A DNA stretch of 64,000 nucleotides from an uncultured Eisenbergiella sp. (GTDB taxonomy: Bacteria > Bacillota > Clostridia > Lachnospirales > Lachnospiraceae): NCBI GenBank assembly GCA_910585455.1, contig CAJUEL010000013.1, positions 45,532-109,531 of the forward strand. The letters run 5' to 3'. The translations under genes were made by a program, and so were the position numbers. Numbering within the stretch: the first letter of the stretch is position 1; every line of letters starts with the position of its first letter. Positions 9,170 to 17,966 of the stretch are shown here, one piece after another. The notes below the pieces were generated by a model, which saw only the letters and a program-made list of their open reading frames with translations, did no database searches and had not been told where the DNA came from.

Positions 9170-10519
9170 ATGAATGAACGGGAACTGGCGCTGGATATTT
9201 TTCTGGAGGCGCAAAGGACAGGGCGGTACGTCACCCTGCTTTTGCGGGAAGTGCTGGACAAATATGACTATGAGGCGATAGAAAAAAAAGCGTTTTTAAA
9301 GCGGCTGACAGAAGGGACGATGGAGCGGCGCATCAGTCTGGACTGGGTGATCGGGTGTTATTCCAAAACGCCGGTGGGGAAAATGAAGCCCCTGATCCGG
9401 GAGCTCTTGCGTCTGAGCGCCTATCAGATTCTGTATATGGAGGCGCCGGACAGCGCCGCCTGTAACGAAGCGGTGAAGCTGGCGAAAAAGAGAGGTTTTT
9501 CTTCTCTTTCCGGTTTTGTAAACGGCGTGCTGCGAAGCATTGCGCGGAACCGGGATTCCATTGTCTGGCCGGATGAACAAAAGGATCCGCTTCTGGCCAT
9601 GTCCGTGCGTTACAACCTGCCGGAGTGGCTGTTGGCGCTGTGGCGTACGCAATATGGGGAAAGCAGGACCGAAAAGCTGGCGGCAGGCATCGGACAGGAA
9701 AGGCCTGTTACGATCCGTTTCCGGGAAGGAATTCCGGAGGGGCAGCTGGAAGACATTTTGGGCAGCATGCGCAGCGCCGGAATCAATCCCCGCAGGCATC
9801 CGCTGCATCTGCGGGCATATGAGCTGGAAAACTGCTATGGCGTGACGGCGCTGCCGGGCTTTGCGGAAGGCATGTTTTACGTACAGGATGTGAGCAGCAT
9901 ACTGGCCGTGGAGGCGGCGGGCATCGGACCCGGCATGCGGGTGCTGGATCTGTGCGCAGCGCCCGGCGGCAAGGCAGTCTTTGCCTGTGAAAAGGTGAAG
10001 GAAGGCGCGGTATGGGCGGGCGACCTGTCGGATGCGAAGGCGGAGAAAATACGGGAAAATGCCCGCCGTATGGGATGTGAGCGGATGCAAATATCCGTTT
10101 GGGATGCGACGCAGCCGCTGACAGTGCCGGAGGGCTGGGCGGACGTGGTGCTCGCCGACCTGCCCTGTTCGGGGCTGGGGGTCATGGGGCGCAAAAAGGA
10201 GATCCGCTACCGCGTAAGCCAGCAGGATCTGGAAGCGCTCATCTGTCTGCAAAGGCAGATCCTGACAGCATCCTGGCGGTATGTGAAGCCGGGCGGCGTC
10301 CTTTTGTACTCCACATGCACGATGAACCGGGGAGAAAATGAGGAAATGGTGCGTTATGTGACGGAGAACTTTCCCTTTGAGACGGAAAGCCTGGACGCAT
10401 ATCTGCCGGAGAGCCTGCGCAGCGAACAGACCGGAAAGGGAATGCTGCAGCTGTTTTGCGGGGAATATGACACGGACGGATTTTTTATGGCGCGGCTGCG
10501 CAGGAAGCAATCGATATGA
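9170..10519 (+). CDS. rsmB: 16S rRNA (cytosine-967-C5)-methyltransferase
   Basis: RsmB (449 residues) methylates C967 of 16S rRNA. An N-terminal NusB-like RNA-binding domain (about 1-140) precedes a SAM-dependent methyltransferase domain with DLCAAPGGKA near residue 261. The two family cysteines lie in DLPCSGLG (near 333) and STCTMN (near 381). The ATG at 9170 follows ATGGAGTTGCTGGA. It overlaps rlmN by 4 bp. Confidence 0.94.
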   Translation: MNERELALDIFLEAQRTGRYVTLLLREVLDKYDYEAIEKKAFLKRLTEGTMERRISLDWVIGCYSKTPVGKMKPLIRELLRLSAYQILYMEAPDSAACNEAVKLAKKRGFSSLSGFVNGVLRSIARNRDSIVWPDEQKDPLLAMSVRYNLPEWLLALWRTQYGESRTEKLAAGIGQERPVTIRFREGIPEGQLEDILGSMRSAGINPRRHPLHLRAYELENCYGVTALPGFAEGMFYVQDVSSILAVEAAGIGPGMRVLDLCAAPGGKAVFACEKVKEGAVWAGDLSDAKAEKIRENARRMGCERMQISVWDATQPLTVPEGWADVVLADLPCSGLGVMGRKKEIRYRVSQQDLEALICLQRQILTASWRYVKPGGVLLYSTCTMNRGENEEMVRYVTENFPFETESLDAYLPESLRSEQTGKGMLQLFCGEYDTDGFFMARLRRKQSI

Positions 10520-11565
10520 TACAACATACGGATTTGAAATCGCTGCCGCTTGCGCAGCTGAAGGAAGAAATCGTTGCGCTGGGGGAGAAGCCCTTCCGGG
10601 CGGCGCAGCTATACGAGTGGATGCATGTCCGGCTGGCGGATTCCTGGGAGGAAATGTCAAATCTTTCGAAGACGTTCCGGGAAATGCTGACAGACCGGTA
10701 TCCTTTGACCGTGCTGCGGGTCGTGCGGGAACAGACCTCCCGGATTGACGGAACCAAAAAGTTTCTCTTTTCGCTGCCTGACGGCAATCTGGTGGAAAGC
10801 GTCTGGATGCGCTACCGGCATGGCAATTCGGTCTGCATTTCCTCCCAGGTGGGCTGCCGGATGGGCTGTAGCTTTTGCGCATCCACGATCGGGGGGCTTG
10901 AGAGAAATCTGACCCCGGCGGAAATGCTGGATCAGATTTACCGGATCCAGAAGCTGACGGGTGAGCGGGTGAGCAACGTGGTGGTGATGGGCAGCGGAGA
11001 ACCGCTGGATAATTATGACAATCTGATCACCTTTTTACATATGCTCACCGATGAACACGGTCTGCATATCAGCCAGCGCAATGTCACGGTTTCCACCTGC
11101 GGCATTGTGCCGAAAATGTATGAGCTGGCAAAGGAAGGGCTGCAAATCACGCTGGCGCTTTCCCTGCATGCCGCTGTTGACGATAAGCGGCAGGAGCTGA
11201 TGCCCATCGCGAAACGGTATCGGATCGGCGAGCTGATGGAAGCGTGCGGCGAGTATTATGCAAGGACGGGAAGAAGAATTACCTTTGAATATAGCCTGGT
11301 GGGAGGCGTCAATGATACGCAGGAGGATGCCATGCGGCTTTCGGGGCTTGCCAAAGCGCATGGCTGTCATGTCAATCTGATTCCGGTCAATCCGGTCAAA
11401 GAGCGGAATTTTGTGCAGTCTGACCGGCATAGAATAGAACTATTTAAAAATAAACTTGAAAAAAATGGAATTAATGTTACTATAAGAAGAGAAATGGGAC
11501 GGGACATCGACGGAGCCTGCGGACAATTGCGGCGCAGGTATATGGACACAGACCAGAAAGGGTGA
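10516..11565 (+). CDS. rlmN: 23S rRNA/tRNA adenine-C2 methyltransferase RlmN
   Basis: RlmN is a radical-SAM enzyme that methylates C2 of A2503 in 23S rRNA, and often A37 in tRNAs. The CxxxCxxC cluster motif CRMGCSFC starts at residue 114. The GEPLDNYDN segment near 160 and a conserved late cysteine (DIDGACGQL, near 337) fit the family. The 349-residue length is typical. It is translationally coupled to rsmB and followed 9 bp later by the phosphatase gene. Confidence 0.96.
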   Translation: MIQHTDLKSLPLAQLKEEIVALGEKPFRAAQLYEWMHVRLADSWEEMSNLSKTFREMLTDRYPLTVLRVVREQTSRIDGTKKFLFSLPDGNLVESVWMRYRHGNSVCISSQVGCRMGCSFCASTIGGLERNLTPAEMLDQIYRIQKLTGERVSNVVVMGSGEPLDNYDNLITFLHMLTDEHGLHISQRNVTVSTCGIVPKMYELAKEGLQITLALSLHAAVDDKRQELMPIAKRYRIGELMEACGEYYARTGRRITFEYSLVGGVNDTQEDAMRLSGLAKAHGCHVNLIPVNPVKERNFVQSDRHRIELFKNKLEKNGINVTIRREMGRDIDGACGQLRRRYMDTDQKG

Positions 11566-11574
11566 ACGCGAAGA

Positions 11575-12318
11575 ATGAAAGCTTATGCGATTACCGATAT
11601 CGGAAAAAAGAGAATGCTGAATCAGGATTATGCCTATATGTCGTTGGACAGCGTGGGTAGACTGCCGAATCTGTTCGTGGTTGCGGACGGTATGGGCGGC
11701 CATCGGGGCGGCGGATATGCCTCCCGGCTTGCGGTGGAAACGATTCTGGAAAAGGTCAGGGAGGATACCGAAGAGGATGCCGCCCAGATTCTTGTGGATG
11801 CCATCCGCCATGCCAACAGCTGTATCAAGCAGGCGGCACAGGAGGATGAGCGTCTTTTGGGAATGGGGACGACCGTGGTGGCGGCAAGCTGCAGCGGGGG
11901 AAGGCTTTTCGTCGCCAATGTGGGCGACAGCCGGCTTTATGTGGTAAACAAAGAGACGATCAGACAGGTCACGCAGGATCATTCCCTTGTGGAGGAAATG
12001 GTCCGTTTCGGAGGGATCAGCCGGGAACAGGCGCGCAACCATCCGGACCGGAATATCATCACCAGGGCGGTGGGTGTTGAGGATGATCTGGAGGTGGACT
12101 GCTTTTTTGTGTCCGTGGAAGAAGACGATCAGGTGCTTCTTTGCTCGGACGGATTGACAGGTATGCTGGAGGATGAGGAAATTCGCCGGATTATGACGGA
12201 ACATACAGACGTCCGGGAACGGGCGCTTCGGCTTGTGGAAGCGGCGAACGATCAGGGGGGAAGAGATAATATAGCGGTGATTGTGGTGGAGCCGTTTTCA
12301 GATGAGGTGAGTCGATGA
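11575..12318 (+). CDS. prpC: PP2C-type serine/threonine phosphatase
   Basis: This 247-residue PPM phosphatase reverses phosphorylation by the kinase encoded next to it. Metal-binding motifs are visible: VADGMGGH near residue 37, GDSR near 120, SDGL near 190 and GRDNIAVIVV at the end. The start MKAYAITDIGKKRMLNQD is typical of PrpC/Stp. The gene overlaps the kinase gene by 4 bp, the standard arrangement in Firmicutes. Confidence 0.95.
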   Translation: MKAYAITDIGKKRMLNQDYAYMSLDSVGRLPNLFVVADGMGGHRGGGYASRLAVETILEKVREDTEEDAAQILVDAIRHANSCIKQAAQEDERLLGMGTTVVAASCSGGRLFVANVGDSRLYVVNKETIRQVTQDHSLVEEMVRFGGISREQARNHPDRNIITRAVGVEDDLEVDCFFVSVEEDDQVLLCSDGLTGMLEDEEIRRIMTEHTDVRERALRLVEAANDQGGRDNIAVIVVEPFSDEVSR

Positions 12319-14444
12319 TAAGAATCGGAATGATGATAGGAGACCGGTATGAAATTCTGGAAAGAATCGGAACCGGCGGAATGTCAGATGTATATAAAGC
12401 AAAAGATCATAAATTAAACCGTCATGTGGCGGTGAAGGTGTTGAAGCAGGAATTTTCCGAAAACACGAATTTTGTGTCCAAATTCAGGATGGAGGCCCAG
12501 GCGGCGGCCAGTCTGATGCATCCCAATATCGTCAATGTGTACGATGTGGGGGAAGAAAACGGCATTTTCTATATTGTCATGGAGCTGGTGGAGGGCATCA
12601 CCTTAAAGAAATACATTGAAAAAAAGGCGAGGCTTTCCTTCAAGGAGGCGGTCAGCATTGCCATACAGGCGTGTATGGGAATCGAGGCAGCCCATAAAAA
12701 TCATATCATTCACAGGGATATCAAGCCGCAGAACATCATTATTTCCAAGGACGGAAAGGTAAAGGTGACAGACTTCGGCATCGCCAAGGCTGCTACCAGC
12801 AATACCATCACCTCCAATGTGATGGGGTCCGTGCACTATACCTCCCCGGAACAGGCCAGGGGCGGCTATAGCGATGAGAAGAGCGATATTTATTCGATGG
12901 GCGTCACGATCTTTGAAATGCTGACAGGACGGGTGCCCTTTAACGGAGAAACCACGGTGGCGATCGCCATTAAACATATTCAGGAGGAAATGCCCTCTCC
13001 CCGGGAATTCGTGCCGGAAATTCCGGTCTGTGTGGAGCAGATCGTATTAAAGTGTACCCAGAAAAGTCCTGACAGGCGTTATCTGGCCATGTCCGCGCTG
13101 ATCGAGGACTTAAAGCGGTCGCTGATGTCTCCGAATGAGGATTTTGTACGGATCGAGGAGGCGGACGAGGGGATGGCGACCAGAAAGGTCGTCGAAAAGG
13201 ACATGACCGAGATCAAGAAACAGGCAAAGAAAAAGAGCGATACGGTCACGGATATGCGGCTGAAGAAAAATCTTCCCAAAAACGCAGGCAAAAGCGCGCC
13301 GAAGAAGAAAAAGCCCGTCAGCTATGAGCCGGAAATCGAGGACGATGAGGACGATGAAGAGTATGATGAATCCAGAATGGAAAAAATCACCACCATTCTC
13401 GCCATTTTGGGGGCTGTGCTGCTGGGCTGCGCCGTGATCGTGTTCGTAGGGCGCACCATTGGCGTATTTGATTTCGGCGGGGAAAAGGCGCCGGTCGCCA
13501 TGATCGGTGTGGAAGGTATGCGGGAAGCGGAGGCGCTTTCCGCCCTGCAAAAGCTGGGATTAAAGCCGGAGGTCACCTATACTCCGGATGATACGGTAGA
13601 AGCAGGTTTTGTCATATCCGCGGATATCAGAGAGGGAGAGAGCGTTGAAAAGGGGAGCCGGGTGGTGCTTACGGTCAGCGGAGAGGCAGCCGGTGATGAT
13701 AAGCAGGAGCAAAACGGCATTCCGGTGCCCGATGTGATGGAGTTTTTAGAGGCGGATGCGGCCGCAACATTGAAAAAAAGCGGTTTTGAAGTGAATAAGT
13801 CAGAAGGATATTCCGAGACTGTGGCAAAAGGCAAGGTGATGTCACAGGAGCCTGTCGGCGGCAGCAGGGCAGAGCCCAATTCCAGGGTATCCATCGTAAT
13901 CAGCCAGGGCCCTACGGACAGCAAGATACCGATGCCCGACGTGCTGGGACTTGATCCGGTGGATGCCGTTGCGATTCTGACCGAGCATGGGCTTCTGGTA
14001 GGAGAACAGAAGGATATGAACGATGAAAATGCCGACCGGATTGGCAAGGTTTGTTATGCCAGCTATACGGTGGGGGCGATGGTAGAGCCGGGCACGACGA
14101 TTGACATCGGTATCAGCATCGGACCCAAGGCCATGACCTATATGTTTGTGGACAGCATCACAAGTCCGGTGGACCTGGATCCGGAATACAGGGAAGGCAC
14201 GGAATGCAAGGTGACGCTGACCGGACAGTCCGGAATGGAGCTAAGCAGCCAGACGGTTCGCTCCTTCCCGATCACCATGAACCAGCATGGGCTGACGGAT
14301 CCGGCGGCGCTCATCACCTATGAATACTATGTGGAGGCGCCCGCGACCACGACGACAAATGAAAGCGGGGAAACCGTCACGGTGCCGGGCGGAAAATCAC
14401 TGAGAACGGTACAGCGGCAGGTGCTGTTCACCCCGGAAGGATAA
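12315..14444 (+). CDS. prkC: PASTA-domain serine/threonine protein kinase
   Basis: This Hanks-type membrane kinase (709 residues) senses cell-wall fragments and signals growth or germination in relatives. The kinase domain has the glycine loop GTGGMSDVYKA near 20, the catalytic HRDIKPQN near 133 and DFG near 153. An acidic juxtamembrane stretch precedes one membrane helix (about 357-383). Three extracellular PASTA repeats follow (about 393-610). About 100 further residues, rich in Thr near the end, form an extra extracellular domain that I do not recognise. Confidence 0.95.
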   Translation: MIRIGMMIGDRYEILERIGTGGMSDVYKAKDHKLNRHVAVKVLKQEFSENTNFVSKFRMEAQAAASLMHPNIVNVYDVGEENGIFYIVMELVEGITLKKYIEKKARLSFKEAVSIAIQACMGIEAAHKNHIIHRDIKPQNIIISKDGKVKVTDFGIAKAATSNTITSNVMGSVHYTSPEQARGGYSDEKSDIYSMGVTIFEMLTGRVPFNGETTVAIAIKHIQEEMPSPREFVPEIPVCVEQIVLKCTQKSPDRRYLAMSALIEDLKRSLMSPNEDFVRIEEADEGMATRKVVEKDMTEIKKQAKKKSDTVTDMRLKKNLPKNAGKSAPKKKKPVSYEPEIEDDEDDEEYDESRMEKITTILAILGAVLLGCAVIVFVGRTIGVFDFGGEKAPVAMIGVEGMREAEALSALQKLGLKPEVTYTPDDTVEAGFVISADIREGESVEKGSRVVLTVSGEAAGDDKQEQNGIPVPDVMEFLEADAAATLKKSGFEVNKSEGYSETVAKGKVMSQEPVGGSRAEPNSRVSIVISQGPTDSKIPMPDVLGLDPVDAVAILTEHGLLVGEQKDMNDENADRIGKVCYASYTVGAMVEPGTTIDIGISIGPKAMTYMFVDSITSPVDLDPEYREGTECKVTLTGQSGMELSSQTVRSFPITMNQHGLTDPAALITYEYYVEAPATTTTNESGETVTVPGGKSLRTVQRQVLFTPEG

Positions 14445-14449
14445 AGCCG

Positions 14450-15346
14450 ATGGAAGGAAAAATCATCAGAGGAGTCGGCGGACTTTATTATGTGCATGTC
14501 CATGATGAGAAGCAGGAAAACCCGGATGCCCTGTATGAATGCAGGGCGAAGGGGATTTTCAGGAAGGATAAAATAAAGCCCCTGCCGGGGGATTTTGTGG
14601 AAATTGCGATTCTGGATGAAGAAAAAAAGCTGGGCAATATCGAGCGGATTCTGCCCCGGAAAAATGTGCTGATCCGTCCGGCGGTGGCAAATGTGGATCA
14701 GGCGCTGGTGATTTTTGCCTTGGCGGCGCCCGCTCCCAGCTTTTCTTTGCTGGACCGGTTTCTGGTCATGATGGAACAGCAGGACATCCCGAGCGTCCTG
14801 TTATTTAATAAGAAGGATCTGGTTTCCAGGGAAGCGGTGGAAGAGGTGACCGCGATTTACGAAAAAAGCGGTTATCCCATGCTGTTTGTCAGCGCTGCCA
14901 AAGAGGAGGGAATCGAGGCGGTGCGGCGGATCCTGCAGGGAAAAACCACGACGGTGGCGGGACCCTCCGGCGTGGGGAAATCCTCTTTGATCAATCTTTT
15001 GCAGAACGATATCCATATGGAAACCGGGGAAATAAGCGAAAAGATCGCCCGTGGGCGGCATACCACGCGCCATACGGAGCTTTTGTGTGTGGATGCGGAT
15101 ACTTATATTCTGGATACGCCCGGTTTTTCTTCCATGGATTTGCCGGATATTGAAAAGGAAGGCCTGGGCGGTCTTTTTCCGGAAATAAAAAGGCGGGAGG
15201 GCACATGCCGGTTTGCGGACTGCGCCCATATGGCGGAACCGGATTGCAGCGTACAAAGAGCCGTTTCGGAAGGGGAAATGAGCGGGAGCCGGTATGAGAA
15301 TTACAGGGCTTTTTATGAAGAGCTCAAAGCGAAGAAGCGGTATTGA
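14450..15346 (+). CDS. rsgA: Ribosome small-subunit assembly GTPase RsgA
   Basis: RsgA is a circularly permuted GTPase that checks late maturation of the 30S subunit. In 298 residues it has an N-terminal OB fold, then the permuted order NKKD (near 120), GPSGVGKSS (near 171) and DTPGF (near 222). A zinc knuckle CRFADCAHMAEPDC lies near 253-266. It starts 5 bp after the kinase stop. The prpC-prkC-rsgA order is common in Firmicutes. Confidence 0.95.
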   Translation: MEGKIIRGVGGLYYVHVHDEKQENPDALYECRAKGIFRKDKIKPLPGDFVEIAILDEEKKLGNIERILPRKNVLIRPAVANVDQALVIFALAAPAPSFSLLDRFLVMMEQQDIPSVLLFNKKDLVSREAVEEVTAIYEKSGYPMLFVSAAKEEGIEAVRRILQGKTTTVAGPSGVGKSSLINLLQNDIHMETGEISEKIARGRHTTRHTELLCVDADTYILDTPGFSSMDLPDIEKEGLGGLFPEIKRREGTCRFADCAHMAEPDCSVQRAVSEGEMSGSRYENYRAFYEELKAKKRY

Positions 15347-15427
15347 TGATAAGAACAGAGACAAAAGCTGACAGCGCAGACCTGTCTGGGCTGTTATGGC
15401 AAAAGTGCAGTGTGGAGGAGAATCTGT

Positions 15428-15949
15428 ATGAAAAAGGCCCTGGTTGTAATTGATATGCAAAATGATTTTATTACCGGTGTTCTTGGGAATGAGGAATGCA
15501 GGGCAGTCGTTTTGCCGGTGGTAAGGCGTGTGCAGAAGGCGGCAGAGGACGGAACGGATCTGATCTTTTCCCAGGACACCCATCAGAGCAATTATCTGTC
15601 CACGCAGGAGGGCAGAAAGCTGCCGGTTTCGCATTGCATACAGGATACGGAAGGGTGGAGAATCATTCCGGAGCTTGCAGATGTGGCAGCGCAAAAGGGC
15701 GTTGTTTTCACAAAGGAGACATTTGGCAGCCGGGCGATGGCAGAGTACATCAGAGAGCTAAATTATGATGCGGTGGAATTGGTCGGCGTATGTACGGATA
15801 TCTGCGTGATCAGCAATGCGATGACGATAAAGGCGTTTGCGCCGGAGACAGAAGTTTCTGTGAACGGATCGTGCTGTGCGGGCGTGACGGTGCAAAGCCA
15901 CCGGACGGCGCTGGATGCGATGCGGGCATGTCAGATAGAGATTCTGTGA
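15428..15949 (+). CDS. Isochorismatase-family cysteine hydrolase
   Basis: This 173-residue protein has the isochorismatase/nicotinamidase fold: VVIDMQNDF with the catalytic aspartate near the start, a conserved lysine in VFTKETFGS near residue 100, and the nucleophile in GVCTDICV near 121. Nicotinamidase (NAD salvage) is one plausible role, but the family covers many amide hydrolases and the metal site cannot be assigned with certainty. The ATG at 15428 follows GTGGAGGAG. It is the last gene before the AT-rich accessory stretch. Confidence 0.85.
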   Translation: MKKALVVIDMQNDFITGVLGNEECRAVVLPVVRRVQKAAEDGTDLIFSQDTHQSNYLSTQEGRKLPVSHCIQDTEGWRIIPELADVAAQKGVVFTKETFGSRAMAEYIRELNYDAVELVGVCTDICVISNAMTIKAFAPETEVSVNGSCCAGVTVQSHRTALDAMRACQIEIL

Positions 15950-15971
15950 TTGGGGCGGCTGTATAAATTGA

Positions 15972-16151
15972 ATGATTATGGAAGCATTAGTTATCAGTCC
16001 GGATTTTACTATTGAGGATATTCACAAGATCAGAGAATATCATTATGAGCTTACTAAGAATATGACCACACAGGAAAAGATTGATTTTTATAATGAAGGT
16101 GGAAGGGCTTTTTTGAGAGAAATGGAGGAAAGAAAGCTACAGAAAGCGTGA
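15972..16151 (+). CDS. Small hypothetical protein, possibly antitoxin-like
   Basis: A 59-codon frame encodes MIMEALVISP and continues with an Asp/Glu/Lys-rich helical sequence ending EERKLQKA. The second ATG at 15978 is an equally good start. The composition (acidic and basic helix, no hydrophobic segment) and size resemble small antitoxin components, but no toxin gene is next to it. The ribosome binding site is weak. A terminator follows at 16214. Confidence 0.5.
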   Translation: MIMEALVISPDFTIEDIHKIREYHYELTKNMTTQEKIDFYNEGGRAFLREMEERKLQKA

Positions 16152-16213
16152 CAGACTGGAATTGAAAGCTGGTCTGATTTGCCCGTCTGGAAAATAGAAC
16201 TGTTAGCATTGAG

Positions 16214-16257
16214 AGAAGCACCAACGGATGACTGAATCATCTGAAGGTGCTTTCTTT
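16214..16257 (+). terminator. Terminator after the small hypothetical gene
   Basis: AAGCACC and GGTGCTT pair across a 23-nt loop that contains a second small stem (GATGA / TCATC). TTCTTTGTG follows. Confidence 0.65.
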
Positions 16258-16329
16258 GTGTTCAGGGTAGAGGGAAGATATGAAAAATATACAATGTGAC
16301 CCTCTCATAAAGAACGTAAGCGCTTAATT

Positions 16330-17307
16330 TTATCCAGCTACATTGTTTTCTAAACGATTAATCTTACAATATAGCTTCTCCCTCAACTTACTCATCCAAG
16401 CTGGTTCATTGGAAAATTCGTCAGCAACACAGCGAATTAGACCTGCATATGAATACAAATCAATAAATTGTCTCATCAATTTTAGCTTATCAGCATAATC
16501 AGGTTCTAATGCCTTTACGCTTTGATACCCTCGCAGGAAAGTATTCTTTACGGTTAATTGTTGATTTACGGGAACATTTTCCAGTAGCGCATCTAAAGCC
16601 TGCTCTAAATCAACCAGAAAAAAATGATACATACCATCTTCAAAGTCTATAGCTGTGCAGCATTGGCTGCTTTCATTCCAAAATACATTGTCCGGCTCGA
16701 AATCGTAGTGAATCAAACCAAAAGTATCGCTTGTCTGCGGAAGTTCGTTTAATGTTTGTTGAATTTCATCTAACTCCGCCAACATTTTGTTCGGGGCATG
16801 GTACTTCTCCAATACTTCCCCAATCCACAGAAGCACATCACAATATGACCATTTTTTATTTTGGGGGGAATATTCAGTGGATAATATATGAAGTTGCCCC
16901 AAAGCCTTTCCATACGCAAACAAAATGTGGTCATTATAGTCCGTATTTTCAATAGAAACACCTTCAACTCCCTTAAATACGCTTGCATAATATTTTCCCC
17001 ACATAGAATCAAGGGTGACAACAAATTCACCAGAATTAGATGCCACTGGAATCACGGCAGGGTAGCTTCTGTTTTGCAGATAACGCAAAAACTCCACTTC
17101 GCCTTTCAGGTTATTTTCCATTTTCTCTGATGCAGGAGAAAGACGCAAAAATCGCGTATTTCCTTGCCGTAAAAATGGATAAACTGCATTGGATGAAATG
17201 CGAAAGTGTTGTAAATAATCGTCAAGTGTATCTGTATCATATTCCCAATTTTCCAAAGCAACCTTTGCAAGGTCATAATTTTCATATAAATATTTTAATT
17301 TAAGCAT
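16330..17307 (-). CDS. APH-family phosphotransferase
   Basis: This 325-residue protein has the aminoglycoside-phosphotransferase/choline-kinase fold. The catalytic loop HYDFEPDNVFW (about 199-209) matches HxDxxxxN, and IDFED (about 219-223) matches the metal-binding DFG equivalent. The family includes antibiotic kinases and sugar or spore-coat kinases (CotS-like), so resistance is not proven. The gene is AT-rich compared with flanking core genes, a sign of transfer. Its ATG follows AGAAAGGACTTAT on the minus strand. It lies downstream of a promoter and a short leader frame. Confidence 0.8.
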   Translation of the reverse strand: MLKLKYLYENYDLAKVALENWEYDTDTLDDYLQHFRISSNAVYPFLRQGNTRFLRLSPASEKMENNLKGEVEFLRYLQNRSYPAVIPVASNSGEFVVTLDSMWGKYYASVFKGVEGVSIENTDYNDHILFAYGKALGQLHILSTEYSPQNKKWSYCDVLLWIGEVLEKYHAPNKMLAELDEIQQTLNELPQTSDTFGLIHYDFEPDNVFWNESSQCCTAIDFEDGMYHFFLVDLEQALDALLENVPVNQQLTVKNTFLRGYQSVKALEPDYADKLKLMRQFIDLYSYAGLIRCVADEFSNEPAWMSKLREKLYCKINRLENNVAG

Positions 17308-17340
17308 ATAAGTCCTTTCTGAAGCACAAGCTCCTATCCG

Positions 17341-17406
17341 TTAATATGAAACCACCTCATATTTTTCGGATTTATCACGACTCATATTCTTCTGATATGC
17401 TTTCAT
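17341..17406 (-). CDS. Possible 21-residue leader peptide upstream of the APH-family gene
   Basis: A short frame begins MKAYQKNMSRDK and ends EKYEVVSY. It is preceded by the strong site AAAGGGGGCGATTGAC, so it is probably translated. It lies between the promoter at 17450-17478 and the phosphotransferase start at 17307. The 3' end of the frame forms a small hairpin (ATATGA / TCATAT). Control of the kinase by ribosome stalling or attenuation is an inference. Confidence 0.55.
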   Translation of the reverse strand: MKAYQKNMSRDKSEKYEVVSY

Positions 17407-17449
17407 GTCAATCGCCCCCTTTCGATAATGGCATTTTGTAACGCACTAC

Positions 17450-17478
17450 AGTATATCATGCTGAAAATTAAAAGGCAA
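17450..17478 (-). promoter_or_regulatory. Minus-strand sigma-A-type promoter for the leader and APH-family gene
   Basis: Read on the minus strand, TTGCCT (17478-17473) and TATACT (17455-17450) are 17 bp apart. The leader frame starts 44 bp further on. Confidence 0.6.
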
Positions 17479-17508
17479 TAAAGTTAAATGCGATATAAAA
17501 AATAAAAG

Positions 17509-17925
17509 TTAACCGTCAAGTAATTTTTTGCTTTCTTGCTTTTTTACCGTACATGAGCATCTTTTCATGGCATAATACTGACGATTTTTCAAAATGCCCA
17601 AAATGGGCGCAAAAAAAACAGGAAACCTTTTGCGATTTCCTGTTTCAGTATGTCGTTTTGTATGTACCTCTTTGCCAACTACTTTTGAAAACATACTACG
17701 GGCAAATTGTTCTGAAAATTTAATTATCCATCCCCAATTCTTACTTAGAAAATTAGCAAACCCTTGTAAATCTCCTATATAATTTTCTACGATATTATTC
17801 ATATCATTTTTATCATAATGATATTTTGCACAGTAAGTAAATACTTCTTTACCAGTTTTTCCTTCATCAATTGCTTTAAGTAAATTACTTTGCCATGCTA
17901 AACTAAATTCCAAATCTAAATCCAT
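17509..17925 (-). CDS. Hypothetical protein, probably with a false C-terminus
   Basis: The 138-residue frame has a coherent acidic, aromatic-rich first part (about residues 1-85, with LAWQSNLLKAIDEGKTGKEV and a Trp-rich helix). It then has a basic low-quality tail. The tail is read straight through a minus-strand terminator hairpin at 17611-17645. I take the gene to be truncated at its 3' end and the last 40 or so residues to be accidental. I do not recognise the family, and the ribosome binding site is weak. Confidence 0.45.
   Translation of the reverse strand: MDLDLEFSLAWQSNLLKAIDEGKTGKEVFTYCAKYHYDKNDMNNIVENYIGDLQGFANFLSKNWGWIIKFSEQFARSMFSKVVGKEVHTKRHTETGNRKRFPVFFAPILGILKNRQYYAMKRCSCTVKKQESKKLLDG
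17611..17645 (-). terminator. Minus-strand terminator inside the hypothetical frame
   Basis: On the minus strand ACAGGAAA and TTTCCTGT form a stem followed by eight T residues. Confidence 0.7.
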
Positions 17926-17966
17926 AAATCATTCCAAAAGGCAGGATAAGCCAACTGTTCTTCTCA

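Noticed and set aside
9296..10882. A 528-codon minus-strand frame opposite rsmB and rlmN
   Set aside because: It has an Arg/Pro/His-rich shadow composition, and both genes on the plus strand have clear catalytic motifs.
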